A stretch of 37,223 nucleotides of DNA, from NCBI GenBank assembly GCA_963922685.1, contig CAWUJM010000015.1, forward strand, positions 1 to 37,223, read 5' to 3'. Of this stretch, positions 24,157 through 32,095 are shown piece after piece (positions within the stretch are counted from its first letter, which is position 1; every line of letters begins with the position of its first letter). The position numbers and the translations under genes are program-made. This DNA comes from JAHDBG01 sp963922685. Its GTDB lineage: Bacteria; Pseudomonadota; Gammaproteobacteria; Chromatiales; Chromatiaceae. The notes below the pieces were generated by a model, which was not told the origin of the DNA, did not search any database, and worked only from the letters and a program-made list of their open reading frames with translations.

Positions 24157-25508
24157 GACAGTCGTTGCTGTACCAGATGGCAGAAGTGCTCACCGCGTGC
24201 GGCAAACCCGGAAAATTGATCAAAACTGGCGCAGGCGGGCGAGAACAACACATGATCGCCAGTTTGCGCCAGCCGGGCCGCCTGCGTGACGGCTGCAGCC
24301 AGATCGTCCACCGCGATCCGGGTACAAGGAACACAGGGTGCGATCTGCGCCTGATCCTGCCCGAACAGCACGACAGCGCGGGCACAACGTGCCAGGACGG
24401 GTGTCAGTGGCGTAAAATCAGCTGATTTGCTCTGACCACCGAGCAGCACCACGGCGCGCCCGCCATCGGACTGATACAATCCGTCCAGCGCAGCAATTGT
24501 TGCACCGACATTGGTGGCCTTGCTGTCGTTATACCAGCGTACACCGTCCATCTCAGCGACAAACTCAGTCCGGTGCGGCAGGCCGGGAAAGGAACGCAAC
24601 ACATCGCACATGGTATGCGACGGCAGACCCAGAGCGGACCCGATCGCCAGGCTCGCCAGGGCATTTGCCTGATTATGCCGTCCGGCGATGCGCAGATCGT
24701 TGGCACGTAGCAGGCGTTCCGGGCCGCGACACAACCAGTCCACACCAGCCACACGGCGCAGGCCGAAGGCATCTGCTGTGGCCGGTGGGCCGAACGAAAA
24801 CAATTGTCGCTGGCCGGATGTCGGCATCGCCATCACTTGTGGATCGTCTGCGTTCAGCACCGCCGTCTCAGCACCACGCAGAGCGACAGCCTTCGCTGCC
24901 GCATAAGATGCCATGTCGCCATGCCAGTCCAGATGATCAGCCGACAGATTCAGCACGGTCGCAACCTGAGCGCGCAGCGAATGGGTGCTGGCGAGCTGAA
25001 AGCTGGATAATTCCAGTACATACAATTGTGCTGACTGCGCCAGCAAATCCAGTGCCGGGGTGCCCAGATTACCGCCGACAGCGACACAGATGCCGCTGGC
25101 ACGCGCCATCTCACCAACCAGTGTCGTGACCGTGCTTTTGCCGTTCGAACCAGTGATCGCGACCACCGGCGCATGCACTGCGCGGGCAAATAATTCGATA
25201 TCACTGACTACCGGTACGCCGCGTGCCAGCGCGGCCTGGATCTGAGGTGTGTTGAGTGGTACACCCGGACTGACCACCAGGCGATCTGCCTGTGCGAATG
25301 CCTGATCAGTAAACGGAAACACCGCAACATCGGGATATTGACCCCGCAGCTGAGCCAGCAAAGGCGGTTGTTCGCGTGAATCGGCCACTGCCACCGACTG
25401 GCCCTGCGCCATCAGATGTTGCACGACTGACCAGCCGGTTGCACCCAGGCCAACCACCAGCGTATGACGAGCACTATGTGCTGCAGGGGTATCAGTGGTC
25501 TGATGCAT
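24153..25508 (-). CDS. murD: UDP-N-acetylmuramoylalanine--D-glutamate ligase MurD
   Basis: MurD adds D-glutamate to UDP-MurNAc-L-Ala. From the ATG at 25508 it is 451 residues (E. coli 438): MHQTTDTPAAHSARHTLVVGLGATGWSVV, the P-loop AITGSNGKSTVTTLVGEM, NLSADHLDWHG, WYNDSKATNVGATIAAL, and the C-terminal VLLGGQSKSADFTPL. The frame is open to 25577, but those codons lie antiparallel to no family sequence and overlap the upstream DUF2442 gene. Even with the chosen start the two genes overlap by 17 bases, so murD translation probably depends on ribosomes finishing DUF2442. Confidence 0.96.
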   Translation of the reverse strand: MHQTTDTPAAHSARHTLVVGLGATGWSVVQHLMAQGQSVAVADSREQPPLLAQLRGQYPDVAVFPFTDQAFAQADRLVVSPGVPLNTPQIQAALARGVPVVSDIELFARAVHAPVVAITGSNGKSTVTTLVGEMARASGICVAVGGNLGTPALDLLAQSAQLYVLELSSFQLASTHSLRAQVATVLNLSADHLDWHGDMASYAAAKAVALRGAETAVLNADDPQVMAMPTSGQRQLFSFGPPATADAFGLRRVAGVDWLCRGPERLLRANDLRIAGRHNQANALASLAIGSALGLPSHTMCDVLRSFPGLPHRTEFVAEMDGVRWYNDSKATNVGATIAALDGLYQSDGGRAVVLLGGQSKSADFTPLTPVLARCARAVVLFGQDQAQIAPCVPCTRIAVDDLAAAVTQAARLAQTGDHVLFSPACASFDQFSGFAARGEHFCHLVQQRLS

Positions 25509-25740
25509 CAATGTCGTGCATTCTGTGAGCAATGGTGTCAGCACTGAAATCATGACCCTGTGGCCAGTAGATGCCACAAAAATTGCTCTTAACCAGCTTC
25601 AGATATTCTATGTTTTTCAGTTGACCAAAGATACCTTGTTCCGTGTATGGCGATACATCGAAATAACCTTTTCTTCCATCACTCAGTTCTACGAATAACT
25701 GCAGGTCTTTATGATAGACGACCTGTTTTACCTTTAACAT
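25492..25740 (-). CDS. DUF2442 protein, orphan, upstream of murD
   Basis: The 82-residue product reads MLKVKQVVYHKDLQLFVELSDGRKG...GIYWPQGHDFSADTIAHRM, matching the DUF2442 family. Such proteins are often encoded beside DUF4160 proteins and are suspected antitoxins. No DUF4160 partner is next to this copy; a full pair exists near 30.8 kb in this window. It lies between mraY and murD in the same direction. Its last 17 bases overlap the murD start in another frame. Confidence 0.8.
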   Translation of the reverse strand: MLKVKQVVYHKDLQLFVELSDGRKGYFDVSPYTEQGIFGQLKNIEYLKLVKSNFCGIYWPQGHDFSADTIAHRMHDIDASDH

Positions 25741-25832
25741 GCTGGTTTTATTTCAAGGGTGATATTCTGAAAGGTTCTTTGCCGGAAGAAGCAAGCTTCC
25801 TGCACGTGATTTCTGAGGTTCATATCATGCTT

Positions 25833-25985
25833 TTATGAAGATTTTCTTTCTGCCAGAATCATGGTGGATAAAGATTCGCCTTTTATGATCTTTCTGTTAA
25901 TTTTTCTTTTCCAGGATGGTATTTTTTGTTTTTTCAGGGCACCTGTTGAGTTCCATTCTCCGATTTCAGTAGAGCGGTTCAGCAT
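25833..25985 (-). CDS. Small ORF after mraY, 50 aa, unknown
   Basis: An ATG eight bases after the mraY stop opens a 50-residue frame, MLNRSTEIGEWNSTGALKKQ to STMILAERKSS, rich in Lys and Arg. I do not recognise it. The position, orientation and a downstream DUF2442 gene suggest it belongs to the same cargo, perhaps a decayed antitoxin. No clear ribosome binding site is seen, so coupling to mraY or non-expression are both possible. Confidence 0.35.
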   Translation of the reverse strand: MLNRSTEIGEWNSTGALKKQKIPSWKRKINRKIIKGESLSTMILAERKSS

Positions 25986-25993
25986 AATATGGA

Positions 25994-27076
25994 TTAGCGG
26001 ATTTTGAGGCTGGCCAGGCCGATCAGTACCAGAATCACGGTGATGATCCAGAAGCGTACAATCACGCGTGGCTCCGGCCAGCCCTTCAGTTCAAAATGAT
26101 GGTGCAAAGGGGCCATGCGGAAGATGCGTCGCCCGGTCATCTGGTATGAGGCGACCTGCAGTATGACAGAGATGGTCTCCATCACAAAGATACCGCCCAT
26201 GATAAACAGCACGATTTCCTGGCGTACGGCGATGGCGACCATGCCGAGTGCTGCGCCCAGCGCGAGTGCGCCGACATCGCCCATGAAGACCTGCGCCGGG
26301 TAGGTGTTAAACCACAGGAAGCCGAGCCCGGCACCGACCAGAGCGGCGCAGAAGACCGCCAGTTCGCCGGTGCCGGGCAGGTGCGGCATCAACAGATAAT
26401 GCGCTAACCCGGCATGACCGGAGACATAGGCAAAGACCATCAGGGCTGCAGCGACCAGTACGCAGGGCAGGATCGCCAGTCCGTCCAGCCCGTCAGTCAG
26501 ATTGACTGCATTGGAAGTGCCAACCACAACGAAGTAGCTGAGTAACAGATAGCTGGGGCCTAATTGCCATACCAGGTCTTTTATAAAAGGCACATGCAGC
26601 TGGGTTTCGGCTGGCAGGCTCGCGGTATAGTACAGAGTGGCTACGGCGACCAGTGCGAGTCCGGATTGCCAGGCATACTTCCAGTGTGCCGCCAGGCCAC
26701 GGCTGTTTTTCAGCACCAGCTTTTTGTAGTCGTCCCACAGTCCGACCAGACCGAAGGCGAGGGTGGTCAGCAGGACCACCCAGACATAGCGATTACCCGG
26801 ATCGGCCCATAACAGGGTCGCGACAGTGATTGCGAGCAGGATCAGGGCACCGCCCATGGTAGGTGTGCCTGCCTTCGGGATATGGCTTTGCGGGCCATCA
26901 TTCCGCACCGTCTGTCCGACCTTGTAGCGACTGAGCCAGCGGATCATCGGGCCACCGATCAGCAGTGAGACCAGTAGTGCGGTCAGGACCGCCAGGATGG
27001 TGCGCAGCGTGATGTAGCGAAACACACCGAATCCGCTGAAGTAGGTGCTGAGCAGGTCAGCCAGTTCATACAGCAT
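25994..27076 (-). CDS. mraY: Phospho-MurNAc-pentapeptide transferase MraY
   Basis: MraY makes lipid I by moving phospho-MurNAc-pentapeptide to undecaprenyl phosphate. From the ATG at 27076 it is 360 residues, the same as E. coli, starting MLYELADLLSTYFSGFGVFR. Ten membrane segments are apparent. Family motifs include GTPTMGGALIL near residue 72, NAVNLTDGLDGLAI near 192, MGDVGALALGAALG near 265, and MAPLHHHFELKGWPE near 320. The longer open frame to 27271 lacks family similarity. It follows murF by 17 bases. Confidence 0.97.
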   Translation of the reverse strand: MLYELADLLSTYFSGFGVFRYITLRTILAVLTALLVSLLIGGPMIRWLSRYKVGQTVRNDGPQSHIPKAGTPTMGGALILLAITVATLLWADPGNRYVWVVLLTTLAFGLVGLWDDYKKLVLKNSRGLAAHWKYAWQSGLALVAVATLYYTASLPAETQLHVPFIKDLVWQLGPSYLLLSYFVVVGTSNAVNLTDGLDGLAILPCVLVAAALMVFAYVSGHAGLAHYLLMPHLPGTGELAVFCAALVGAGLGFLWFNTYPAQVFMGDVGALALGAALGMVAIAVRQEIVLFIMGGIFVMETISVILQVASYQMTGRRIFRMAPLHHHFELKGWPEPRVIVRFWIITVILVLIGLASLKIR

Positions 27077-27093
27077 GTGAGGGTTCTTGCATG

Positions 27094-28473
27094 TCAGGTG
27101 TCGGCGCGCAGTTGTTGTACCACCTGATCCATGTGAGCACTGCGCGAACCTTTGATCAGGACGCTTTCCCTGGCCTGAGCGGTCTGGTTCAGATAGGCCA
27201 GCAGCCCGGCCCGGGTGGCAAAATGCGGGCTGCCATGTGTGGCACTTGCCTGGCGGCTGTCCGTGCCGCAACTGAGCAGTCGCTCAATCCCGAGTTGGCG
27301 GGCGGTCTGGCCCAGTTCGGTATAGTGAGCAGTGCCATCTGGTCCGGTTTCGGCCAGATCTCCCAACACCAGAGTGCGGCGACCCGGTGCCTGGCTGAGT
27401 ACTTGCAGCGCAGCTCGGACCGAATCTGCATTGGCGTTGTAGCTATCGTCGATGATCCAGCCACCCTGTGCGGTCCGGTGCGGACTGAGCCGACCGGGCA
27501 CGGGTGGCAGGGTGGCCAGGCCTGCGATGATGTCTGCAGCAGACATGTCAAGCTGTTCGGCAACCGCAATGGCAGCCAGTGCATTCTGGCGGTTGTGTTC
27601 GCCGGCCAGTTGTTGCGTGATCGTATAGGTCTGGCGCACTGTGTGCACCTGGAAAGTCGCACGGTAGCCGGTTTCGTGCCAGTCAATCTGATAATTGTGG
27701 CTACGGACTCCGGCAGTCTCTGCGGTGCCGAAGGTGTTGCAGGTGATGTGTTGCTCATCTGCCAGAGACTGCCACAGACTGGCATACGCATCATCGGCGT
27801 TATAAATAAACACGCCGTCCCGGGTCAGTCCCTGCATGATTTCGGCCTTCGCTCGGGCGACGCCAGCGACACTGCCGAAGCCCGCCAGATGGGCACGTCC
27901 GGCGTTATTCAGGACAGCGACCTGCGGTTGGGCGATGCTGCTCAGGTAGCTGATCTCGCCCGCATGGTTCGCGCCCATCTCCAGTACTGCATACGGTTCT
28001 CCGGCCCAGCGCAGCAGGGTCAGTGGCAGGCCGATATCATTATTCAGGTTACCCTGTGTGGCGAGTACCGGATGTTGTTGCGCCAGGATGTTCGCAATCA
28101 TCGCCCGCAGCGTCGTCTTGCCATTGCTGCCGGTGATGCCGATCCAGTGGGTATTGCTGGCCCGCTCGCGCCAGGCGGCGGCCAGCTGGCCGAGTGCAAT
28201 GCGTGTGTCCGGTACCACAATCTGTGCCAGCGGGCTGGTCTGCACCCGCCGGACGATGGCACCAACGGCACCGGCCTGTGCAGCCTGTGCCAGATAGTCA
28301 TGTCCGTCGTGATCCGGCCCCTGCAGCGCGATATATAACTGACCGGGTTGCAGACTACGGGTGTCCGTGCTGACGCTCCGGTAGGGTGCATCGGCACCCT
28401 GTAGTTCGCCCTGTGTATCCCGGGTAGCACCGTGTAGTGAAGTGGCTATCGGCGGCATCAATAGTGCAGACAT
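27094..28473 (-). CDS. murF: UDP-MurNAc-tripeptide--D-Ala-D-Ala ligase MurF
   Basis: MurF attaches D-Ala-D-Ala, completing the UDP-MurNAc-pentapeptide. From the ATG at 28473 it is 459 residues (E. coli 452), with GELQGADAPYRSVSTDTRSLQPGQLYIAL, the P-loop GITGSNGKTTLRAMI, MGANHAGEI, and DDSYNANADSVRAAL. A GTG seven codons upstream is in frame but lies in the previous gene. The ATG is one base after the TGA of the retropepsin-like gene, whose 3' end must therefore hold the ribosome binding site. Confidence 0.96.
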   Translation of the reverse strand: MSALLMPPIATSLHGATRDTQGELQGADAPYRSVSTDTRSLQPGQLYIALQGPDHDGHDYLAQAAQAGAVGAIVRRVQTSPLAQIVVPDTRIALGQLAAAWRERASNTHWIGITGSNGKTTLRAMIANILAQQHPVLATQGNLNNDIGLPLTLLRWAGEPYAVLEMGANHAGEISYLSSIAQPQVAVLNNAGRAHLAGFGSVAGVARAKAEIMQGLTRDGVFIYNADDAYASLWQSLADEQHITCNTFGTAETAGVRSHNYQIDWHETGYRATFQVHTVRQTYTITQQLAGEHNRQNALAAIAVAEQLDMSAADIIAGLATLPPVPGRLSPHRTAQGGWIIDDSYNANADSVRAALQVLSQAPGRRTLVLGDLAETGPDGTAHYTELGQTARQLGIERLLSCGTDSRQASATHGSPHFATRAGLLAYLNQTAQARESVLIKGSRSAHMDQVVQQLRADT

Positions 28474-28474
28474 G

Positions 28475-28885
28475 TCAGGCTGTGCGGAAGGCACAGGAAT
28501 CTATACCCTTGGCAACAGATGTTGCAATATTCGGGCTTTCCGGGTTTACAATCAGAGCCTGTCTGGCTGGTGAGATCAGGACATCCATATCCTCCATTGG
28601 CACAGCACCCAATAATACTTCCTCACCCAGAACTAATGCACCAGTAAAACAGCTTCTGTTTGCAAACTTCACAATAACAGGGCCAACGTAAGGGCATAAA
28701 TGTTTTTTGCCGTCTGCAGTTGTCACCTCTCTTTGATACAGTTCATCCAGATCAAGCTGCATAGCAATGTGTTCTGGCACACACAAATGGAGAGCAGCGG
28801 AATCAGCTAACGCACTAACACGTATGGGGTTTAATTCCGGGTAACGAGGATTCGACAATTCAATGTCTGCGTTTACAAGACCCAT
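28475..28885 (-). CDS. Clan AA (retropepsin-like) aspartic protease family protein
   Basis: The 136-residue product matches small bacterial retropepsin-like proteins: VNADIELSNPRYPELNPIRV, then ALADSAALHLCVPEHIA, REVTTADGKKHLCPYVGPV, GALVLGEEVLLGAVPMEDMD and a tail with NPESPNIATSVAK. Active clan AA enzymes use DTG or DSG; here the triplet is DSA (residues 28-30), so activity is uncertain. Relatives are usually found in small two-gene units of unknown role. It immediately precedes murF, one base from its ATG. Confidence 0.75.
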   Translation of the reverse strand: MGLVNADIELSNPRYPELNPIRVSALADSAALHLCVPEHIAMQLDLDELYQREVTTADGKKHLCPYVGPVIVKFANRSCFTGALVLGEEVLLGAVPMEDMDVLISPARQALIVNPESPNIATSVAKGIDSCAFRTA

Positions 28886-29036
28886 AAGTTGTCCATATTG
28901 AGTCTGATGATCTTTTCTGACATACCCGAAATACCCGGTCTCATGGCCAGGCCTGTTTGGTCAGTTCTTCGATATTAAACGTTCACAGCATCTGATTGTT
29001 TCGGGATAGATGATCACTGGTTTGAATAATGTCTTA

Positions 29037-30446
29037 TTAGTTATCATTTTCAGATTTATCTTTTTTCAGTTCGCTGAACCTGGTTGCCATTGTGGGATTC
29101 TTTTTAGTCAACTTCTTGACTGTCAGATCTTCCGCTTTATTGTTAGCAAGACGAAGATTGTTTTCCGAGCCAAGCAGAGCATCTTTTGTTTTCTGAAGAT
29201 GTTTTATTGTTTTGTCAATTTCAGAAATAGCTGTTTTGAATTTTTCAGAAGCCAGTCTGTAGTTGCGTGTAAATCCCTGCTTAAAATCATCCAGTTCATC
29301 CTCAAAATTCGTGATATCAATATTCTGAGCCTTTACAATAGCCAGCTCCTGTTTGAATCGGAGAGAATTCTGAGCAGCATTGCGTAACAGGGTTATTATA
29401 GGAATAAAAAATTGCGGTCTGACCACGTACATTTTTTGATAACGGTGAGACACATCAATAATGCCTGAATTATACAGTTCACTTTCTGGTTCAAGCAGCG
29501 ATACCAGAATCGCGTATTCACATTTTTTTTCGTTTCTGTCTTTGTCGAGTTCTTTCAGGAAATCTTCGTTCTTTTTTTTAGTGGCTGTTTCATCACTTTC
29601 GTTCTTCATCTCGAACATAATGGAGACAATCTCAGTATCATTCTCGTCTTTTTCACGAAAGATATAATCGCCCTTACTGCCAGTGCTGGCATCATTATCT
29701 TTTTCAAAATAGGCGTGTGGAAATGCTGTAGGTCTGATACGATTAAATTCTGTTTCACAATGTTGTTCGAGGGTTTCACCTACCATCTTGGTAGACAGGC
29801 GTGCCTTCATATCCTTCAGGCGTTCAATAGCATCTTCACGATCCTTTAGGCGTGTTTCGTACTTATCCTTGAGCGACTTTTCTGACAATTTTTTTTCTAG
29901 TTTTGTCCGATCAAGTTCATTTCTGAGTTGATCACGCTCTTTTTCCGAGGCGTTGACTGCCTCAGATATAGCGTGTTTCTGCGCCTCTTCGTTGGCACTG
30001 AGTCTGGCCTGAAGCGATTGAATCTGTGCATCCTTCTGTGCAGCGGTTTCCTGCAGCTGATTGGCATGATTCGCCTGGGCCAACTTTGATGCGGCTTTGT
30101 GATCCTGTTCTGTTTGTTTCAGCTTAGTGGCTAATGCGTCGCGTTTTTTCTCAACCATCTGCACTGCTTCAGAAACAGCTAATTTCTGAGCAGTTTCACT
30201 GGCATCCAGTCTGGCCTGTAAACGCTGGATGGTGGCCTCTTTAGCAGAGGTCTCTTTATGCATGTCATTGACTATCTGCTCCTTTGCCAGCTCAACAGCA
30301 TTCTTTTTGTCGTTTTCTGCCAGTTCCAGCCGCTCATGTAACTGTTGTTCAAACTCAGTGTCCCGAACCTGTTTCACAATATCAGCATAACTGGTTTCAT
30401 CAATCTTAAATGCCTGTTTACATTTCGGGCAGATGATGTCATGCAT
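29037..30446 (-). CDS. DUF2130 coiled-coil protein
   Basis: The 469-residue protein starts MHDIICPKCKQAFKID, a Cys-x2-Cys knuckle. A long coiled coil follows (about residues 30-215, rich in Ala, Glu, Lys and Gln), then the conserved DUF2130 core STKMVGETLEQHCETEFN, SKGDYIFRE, IMFEMKNESDETATKKKNED, and DKDRNEKKCEYAILVSLLE. The D...E-x-K pattern in GDYIF...FEMKN resembles a PD-(D/E)XK nuclease core; this is my inference. Two internal segments of the coiled coil (TIQRLQARLDASETAQKLAV and QIQSLQARLSANEEAQKHAI) look like a duplication about 55 residues apart. Role in the cell is unknown. It sits in the murE-murF cargo. Confidence 0.85.
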   Translation of the reverse strand: MHDIICPKCKQAFKIDETSYADIVKQVRDTEFEQQLHERLELAENDKKNAVELAKEQIVNDMHKETSAKEATIQRLQARLDASETAQKLAVSEAVQMVEKKRDALATKLKQTEQDHKAASKLAQANHANQLQETAAQKDAQIQSLQARLSANEEAQKHAISEAVNASEKERDQLRNELDRTKLEKKLSEKSLKDKYETRLKDREDAIERLKDMKARLSTKMVGETLEQHCETEFNRIRPTAFPHAYFEKDNDASTGSKGDYIFREKDENDTEIVSIMFEMKNESDETATKKKNEDFLKELDKDRNEKKCEYAILVSLLEPESELYNSGIIDVSHRYQKMYVVRPQFFIPIITLLRNAAQNSLRFKQELAIVKAQNIDITNFEDELDDFKQGFTRNYRLASEKFKTAISEIDKTIKHLQKTKDALLGSENNLRLANNKAEDLTVKKLTKKNPTMATRFSELKKDKSENDN

Positions 30447-30544
30447 AGTGATACGTCCTTACTGTGAAAGAACAGGATAAATTACTAAAAAACGACCTTT
30501 CATGCTTCGAGGTTCGTTTAGTCGAAACTCGCAGCTTTTAGCTG

Positions 30545-30820
30545 TTAATCAATTTCCGGATTTTCTGCTCTAAGTGGAAAACGTTCCGGATGCTCAATAA
30601 TTTCTTCTGTTAAATCAATATCCAGTTCCGGCCAGTAAAAATGACCGGACGATGGCTCTTCCACATTCAGAATAGATTGAATCGTTTGTTGTTTGAACCA
30701 GGGAAATTTTTCATATGGCATAAATAACTCTTTATTATGAGTTAAAATCCATACACCATGAGAGGAGACATGAGATACTTCAACATTTGAAGTGTTTTTG
30801 CCATGCTTTAGTAATTTCAT
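30545..30820 (-). CDS. DUF2442 protein (paired with DUF4160)
   Basis: From the ATG at 30820 it is 91 residues: MKLLKHGKNTSNVEVSHVSSHGVWILTHNKE...FPWFKQQTIQSILNVE...GHFYWPELDIDLTEEIIEHPERFPL. This is the typical DUF2442 layout with the (Y/F)WPxLDIDL motif. It overlaps the upstream DUF4160 gene by 41 bases. The pair is a widespread suspected toxin-antitoxin or stress unit without settled function. It differs strongly from the orphan DUF2442 before murD. Confidence 0.85.
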   Translation of the reverse strand: MKLLKHGKNTSNVEVSHVSSHGVWILTHNKELFMPYEKFPWFKQQTIQSILNVEEPSSGHFYWPELDIDLTEEIIEHPERFPLRAENPEID

Positions 30821-31019
30821 TGTAGCGATCCTCAATCAGTGATTCGATCAGTTTCAGTTGCTTTCTTGTATACCTGTAATTTTTTGCAAGTTCGATTTCC
30901 GGCTCAAGCCAATACTTTGCCTCTCCATCGCCAGATATTACATGCACATGCATTCTTTCTTCTTCTCTCGAAAAAAAGAAGAATCTATATCCACTTTCTT
31001 TAAATACTGTAGGACTCAT
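30780..31019 (-). CDS. DUF4160 protein
   Basis: The 79-residue product reads MSPTVFKESGYRFFFFSREEERMHVHVISGDGEAKYWLEPEIELAKN, the DUF4160 signature with the MHVHV motif and the EAKYWLEP strand, followed by helices ending in KHFKC. It is the usual partner of DUF2442, which follows in overlap. Between its start and the RelE-type toxin gene are 130 bases in which I see no gene. Confidence 0.88.
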   Translation of the reverse strand: MSPTVFKESGYRFFFFSREEERMHVHVISGDGEAKYWLEPEIELAKNYRYTRKQLKLIESLIEDRYNEITKAWQKHFKC

Positions 31020-31149
31020 GCTATATTACATAATGGTGATTCTGGCCCGATAATACCTTCGTTCTATCCGATCGAAGACAGAGCACTACGGCTTTAGCTG
31101 TGGGTGAATGAGCCCGGCGACGGTACAAGGATTCTATCCTGGAAATGAG

Positions 31150-31431
31150 CTAGTAGACCTCATCATGTGTACCTATAGATGATAGTAAAACAGATTGCAT
31201 ATCTTCATGCTGGATAAACTTGAATATGATTCTCAGATCATAATTGATGCTGCATGCCCAGAATTCAAATAGCTCACCTTTTAGTTTATGCGTTTTTAGC
31301 GATGGATGGAACGGATCTTCAGACAAGGTTTTCAGTGTTGCTTGCAGGTCTTGTGTGATTTTCGGGTTTCTCTTTATAAGCTTTTTTGCTTTTTTTATAA
31401 AACTGCCTGATTTTATCAGCATCACTTTCAT
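31150..31431 (-). CDS. RelE/YafQ-family mRNA interferase toxin
   Basis: The 93-residue product has the RelE-superfamily fold pattern: SGSFIKKAKKLIKRNPKI, FHPSLKTHKLKGELFEFWAC, SINYDLRIIFKF, and LLSSIGTHDEVY at the end. The last motif and the central HKL.G...WAC are typical of YafQ-like toxins, which cut mRNA on the ribosome. It overlaps the upstream antitoxin gene by four bases (ATGA). Confidence 0.88.
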   Translation of the reverse strand: MKVMLIKSGSFIKKAKKLIKRNPKITQDLQATLKTLSEDPFHPSLKTHKLKGELFEFWACSINYDLRIIFKFIQHEDMQSVLLSSIGTHDEVY

Positions 31432-31643
31432 GACAATATAGCATGCATGATTTCTTCTGGTGTCTCAGGCTTCAGTTTTCCGGATAAGTATTCTTTTTCT
31501 GCTGAAGCGATATCTTTAGCGAGTGCTCTGCGGCGATGAGTGACAATGCGTTTTCGAATAATTTCAATGAATATTTCTTGGTCCTCCAGCGGCATTTTTT
31601 CTACATTTTCCAGTAGACTATTAAAATTGACAGCGTTATTCAT
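31428..31643 (-). CDS. Antitoxin of the RelE-type toxin
   Basis: The 71-residue product (MNNAVNFNSLLENVEKMPLE to PEEIMHAILS) is helical and charged, with a central IIRKRIVTHRRRALAKDI segment. Similar small proteins are found just upstream of YafQ-like toxins. It overlaps both neighbours: the HicB-like gene by eight bases upstream and the toxin gene by four downstream, indicating tightly coupled production. Confidence 0.8.
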   Translation of the reverse strand: MNNAVNFNSLLENVEKMPLEDQEIFIEIIRKRIVTHRRRALAKDIASAEKEYLSGKLKPETPEEIMHAILS

Positions 31644-31824
31644 TTTTTATGATTCTCTCATTATTAGCTTGTTCAAGATGATAGTCCATCATCATTTCAA
31701 CAACATTTTTTAGTTCTGTCATTGCGTCTTTTTCTGTATATGCGAAGGCAAATAAATTCTGGTAGCCTGCTATTCTGGCTAAGTATCCATCTTCATCTTT
31801 TTCAATAATGATGTTGATTTTCAT
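31636..31824 (-). CDS. HicB-like protein without HicA
   Basis: From the ATG at 31824 the product is 62 residues, MKINIIIEKDEDGYLARIAG, matching the N-terminal HicB half-RNase H fold (IEKDEDGYxARIxG). There is no C-terminal DNA-binding domain. No hicA lies beside it; instead it overlaps the antitoxin of the RelE-type module. It may be a third component of that module or a leftover from a hicAB pair. Confidence 0.75.
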   Translation of the reverse strand: MKINIIIEKDEDGYLARIAGYQNLFAFAYTEKDAMTELKNVVEMMMDYHLEQANNERIIKNE

Positions 31825-31959
31825 ATCAGCCTTTTGATGATTGAAGTTCAGTGAATAAGGTCCTGTGTCAACGGTTTTTGCAGTGGGTATGCACTGGCGG
31901 CACCGTTGGTGCATACCTGAAAGTAGCCACAGAGTTGGTCGTGCCACCGCACGTGACGA

Positions 31960-32066
31960 GCGTTACCCGGGTCTGCGCTCCGAGGGCGTCTGCGGCCTGG
32001 ATGGCCGCAGCCGAGCCCCCATGGATGGGTTTATGGCGTACCTCGGAGCGCAGACCCGGGTAGCGT
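31960..32066 (-). repeat. 107-bp palindromic repeat, copy 3
   Basis: Arms 31960-31985 and 32041-32066 pair at 24 of 26 positions. The core is the reverse complement of the copy at 17765. Similarity extends left to about 31925 (CCACCGCACGTGACG). Compared with the copy at 17765 the arms differ at four positions and each change is matched in the opposite arm. Confidence 0.9.
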
Positions 32067-32095
32067 TATAACTGCATTGACTGATTGGTGACAGA

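Noticed and set aside
27091..28338. 415-residue open frame on the plus strand
   Set aside because: It is antisense to murF, which has all ligase motifs; long antisense frames are common in GC-rich genes and this one shows no protein family features.
31825..32071. Frames with AAAEPPWMGL or DGRSRAPMDGF-like peptides, also seen near 8845 and 17709
   Set aside because: These recurring peptides come from translation of the palindromic repeat, not from a protein family.
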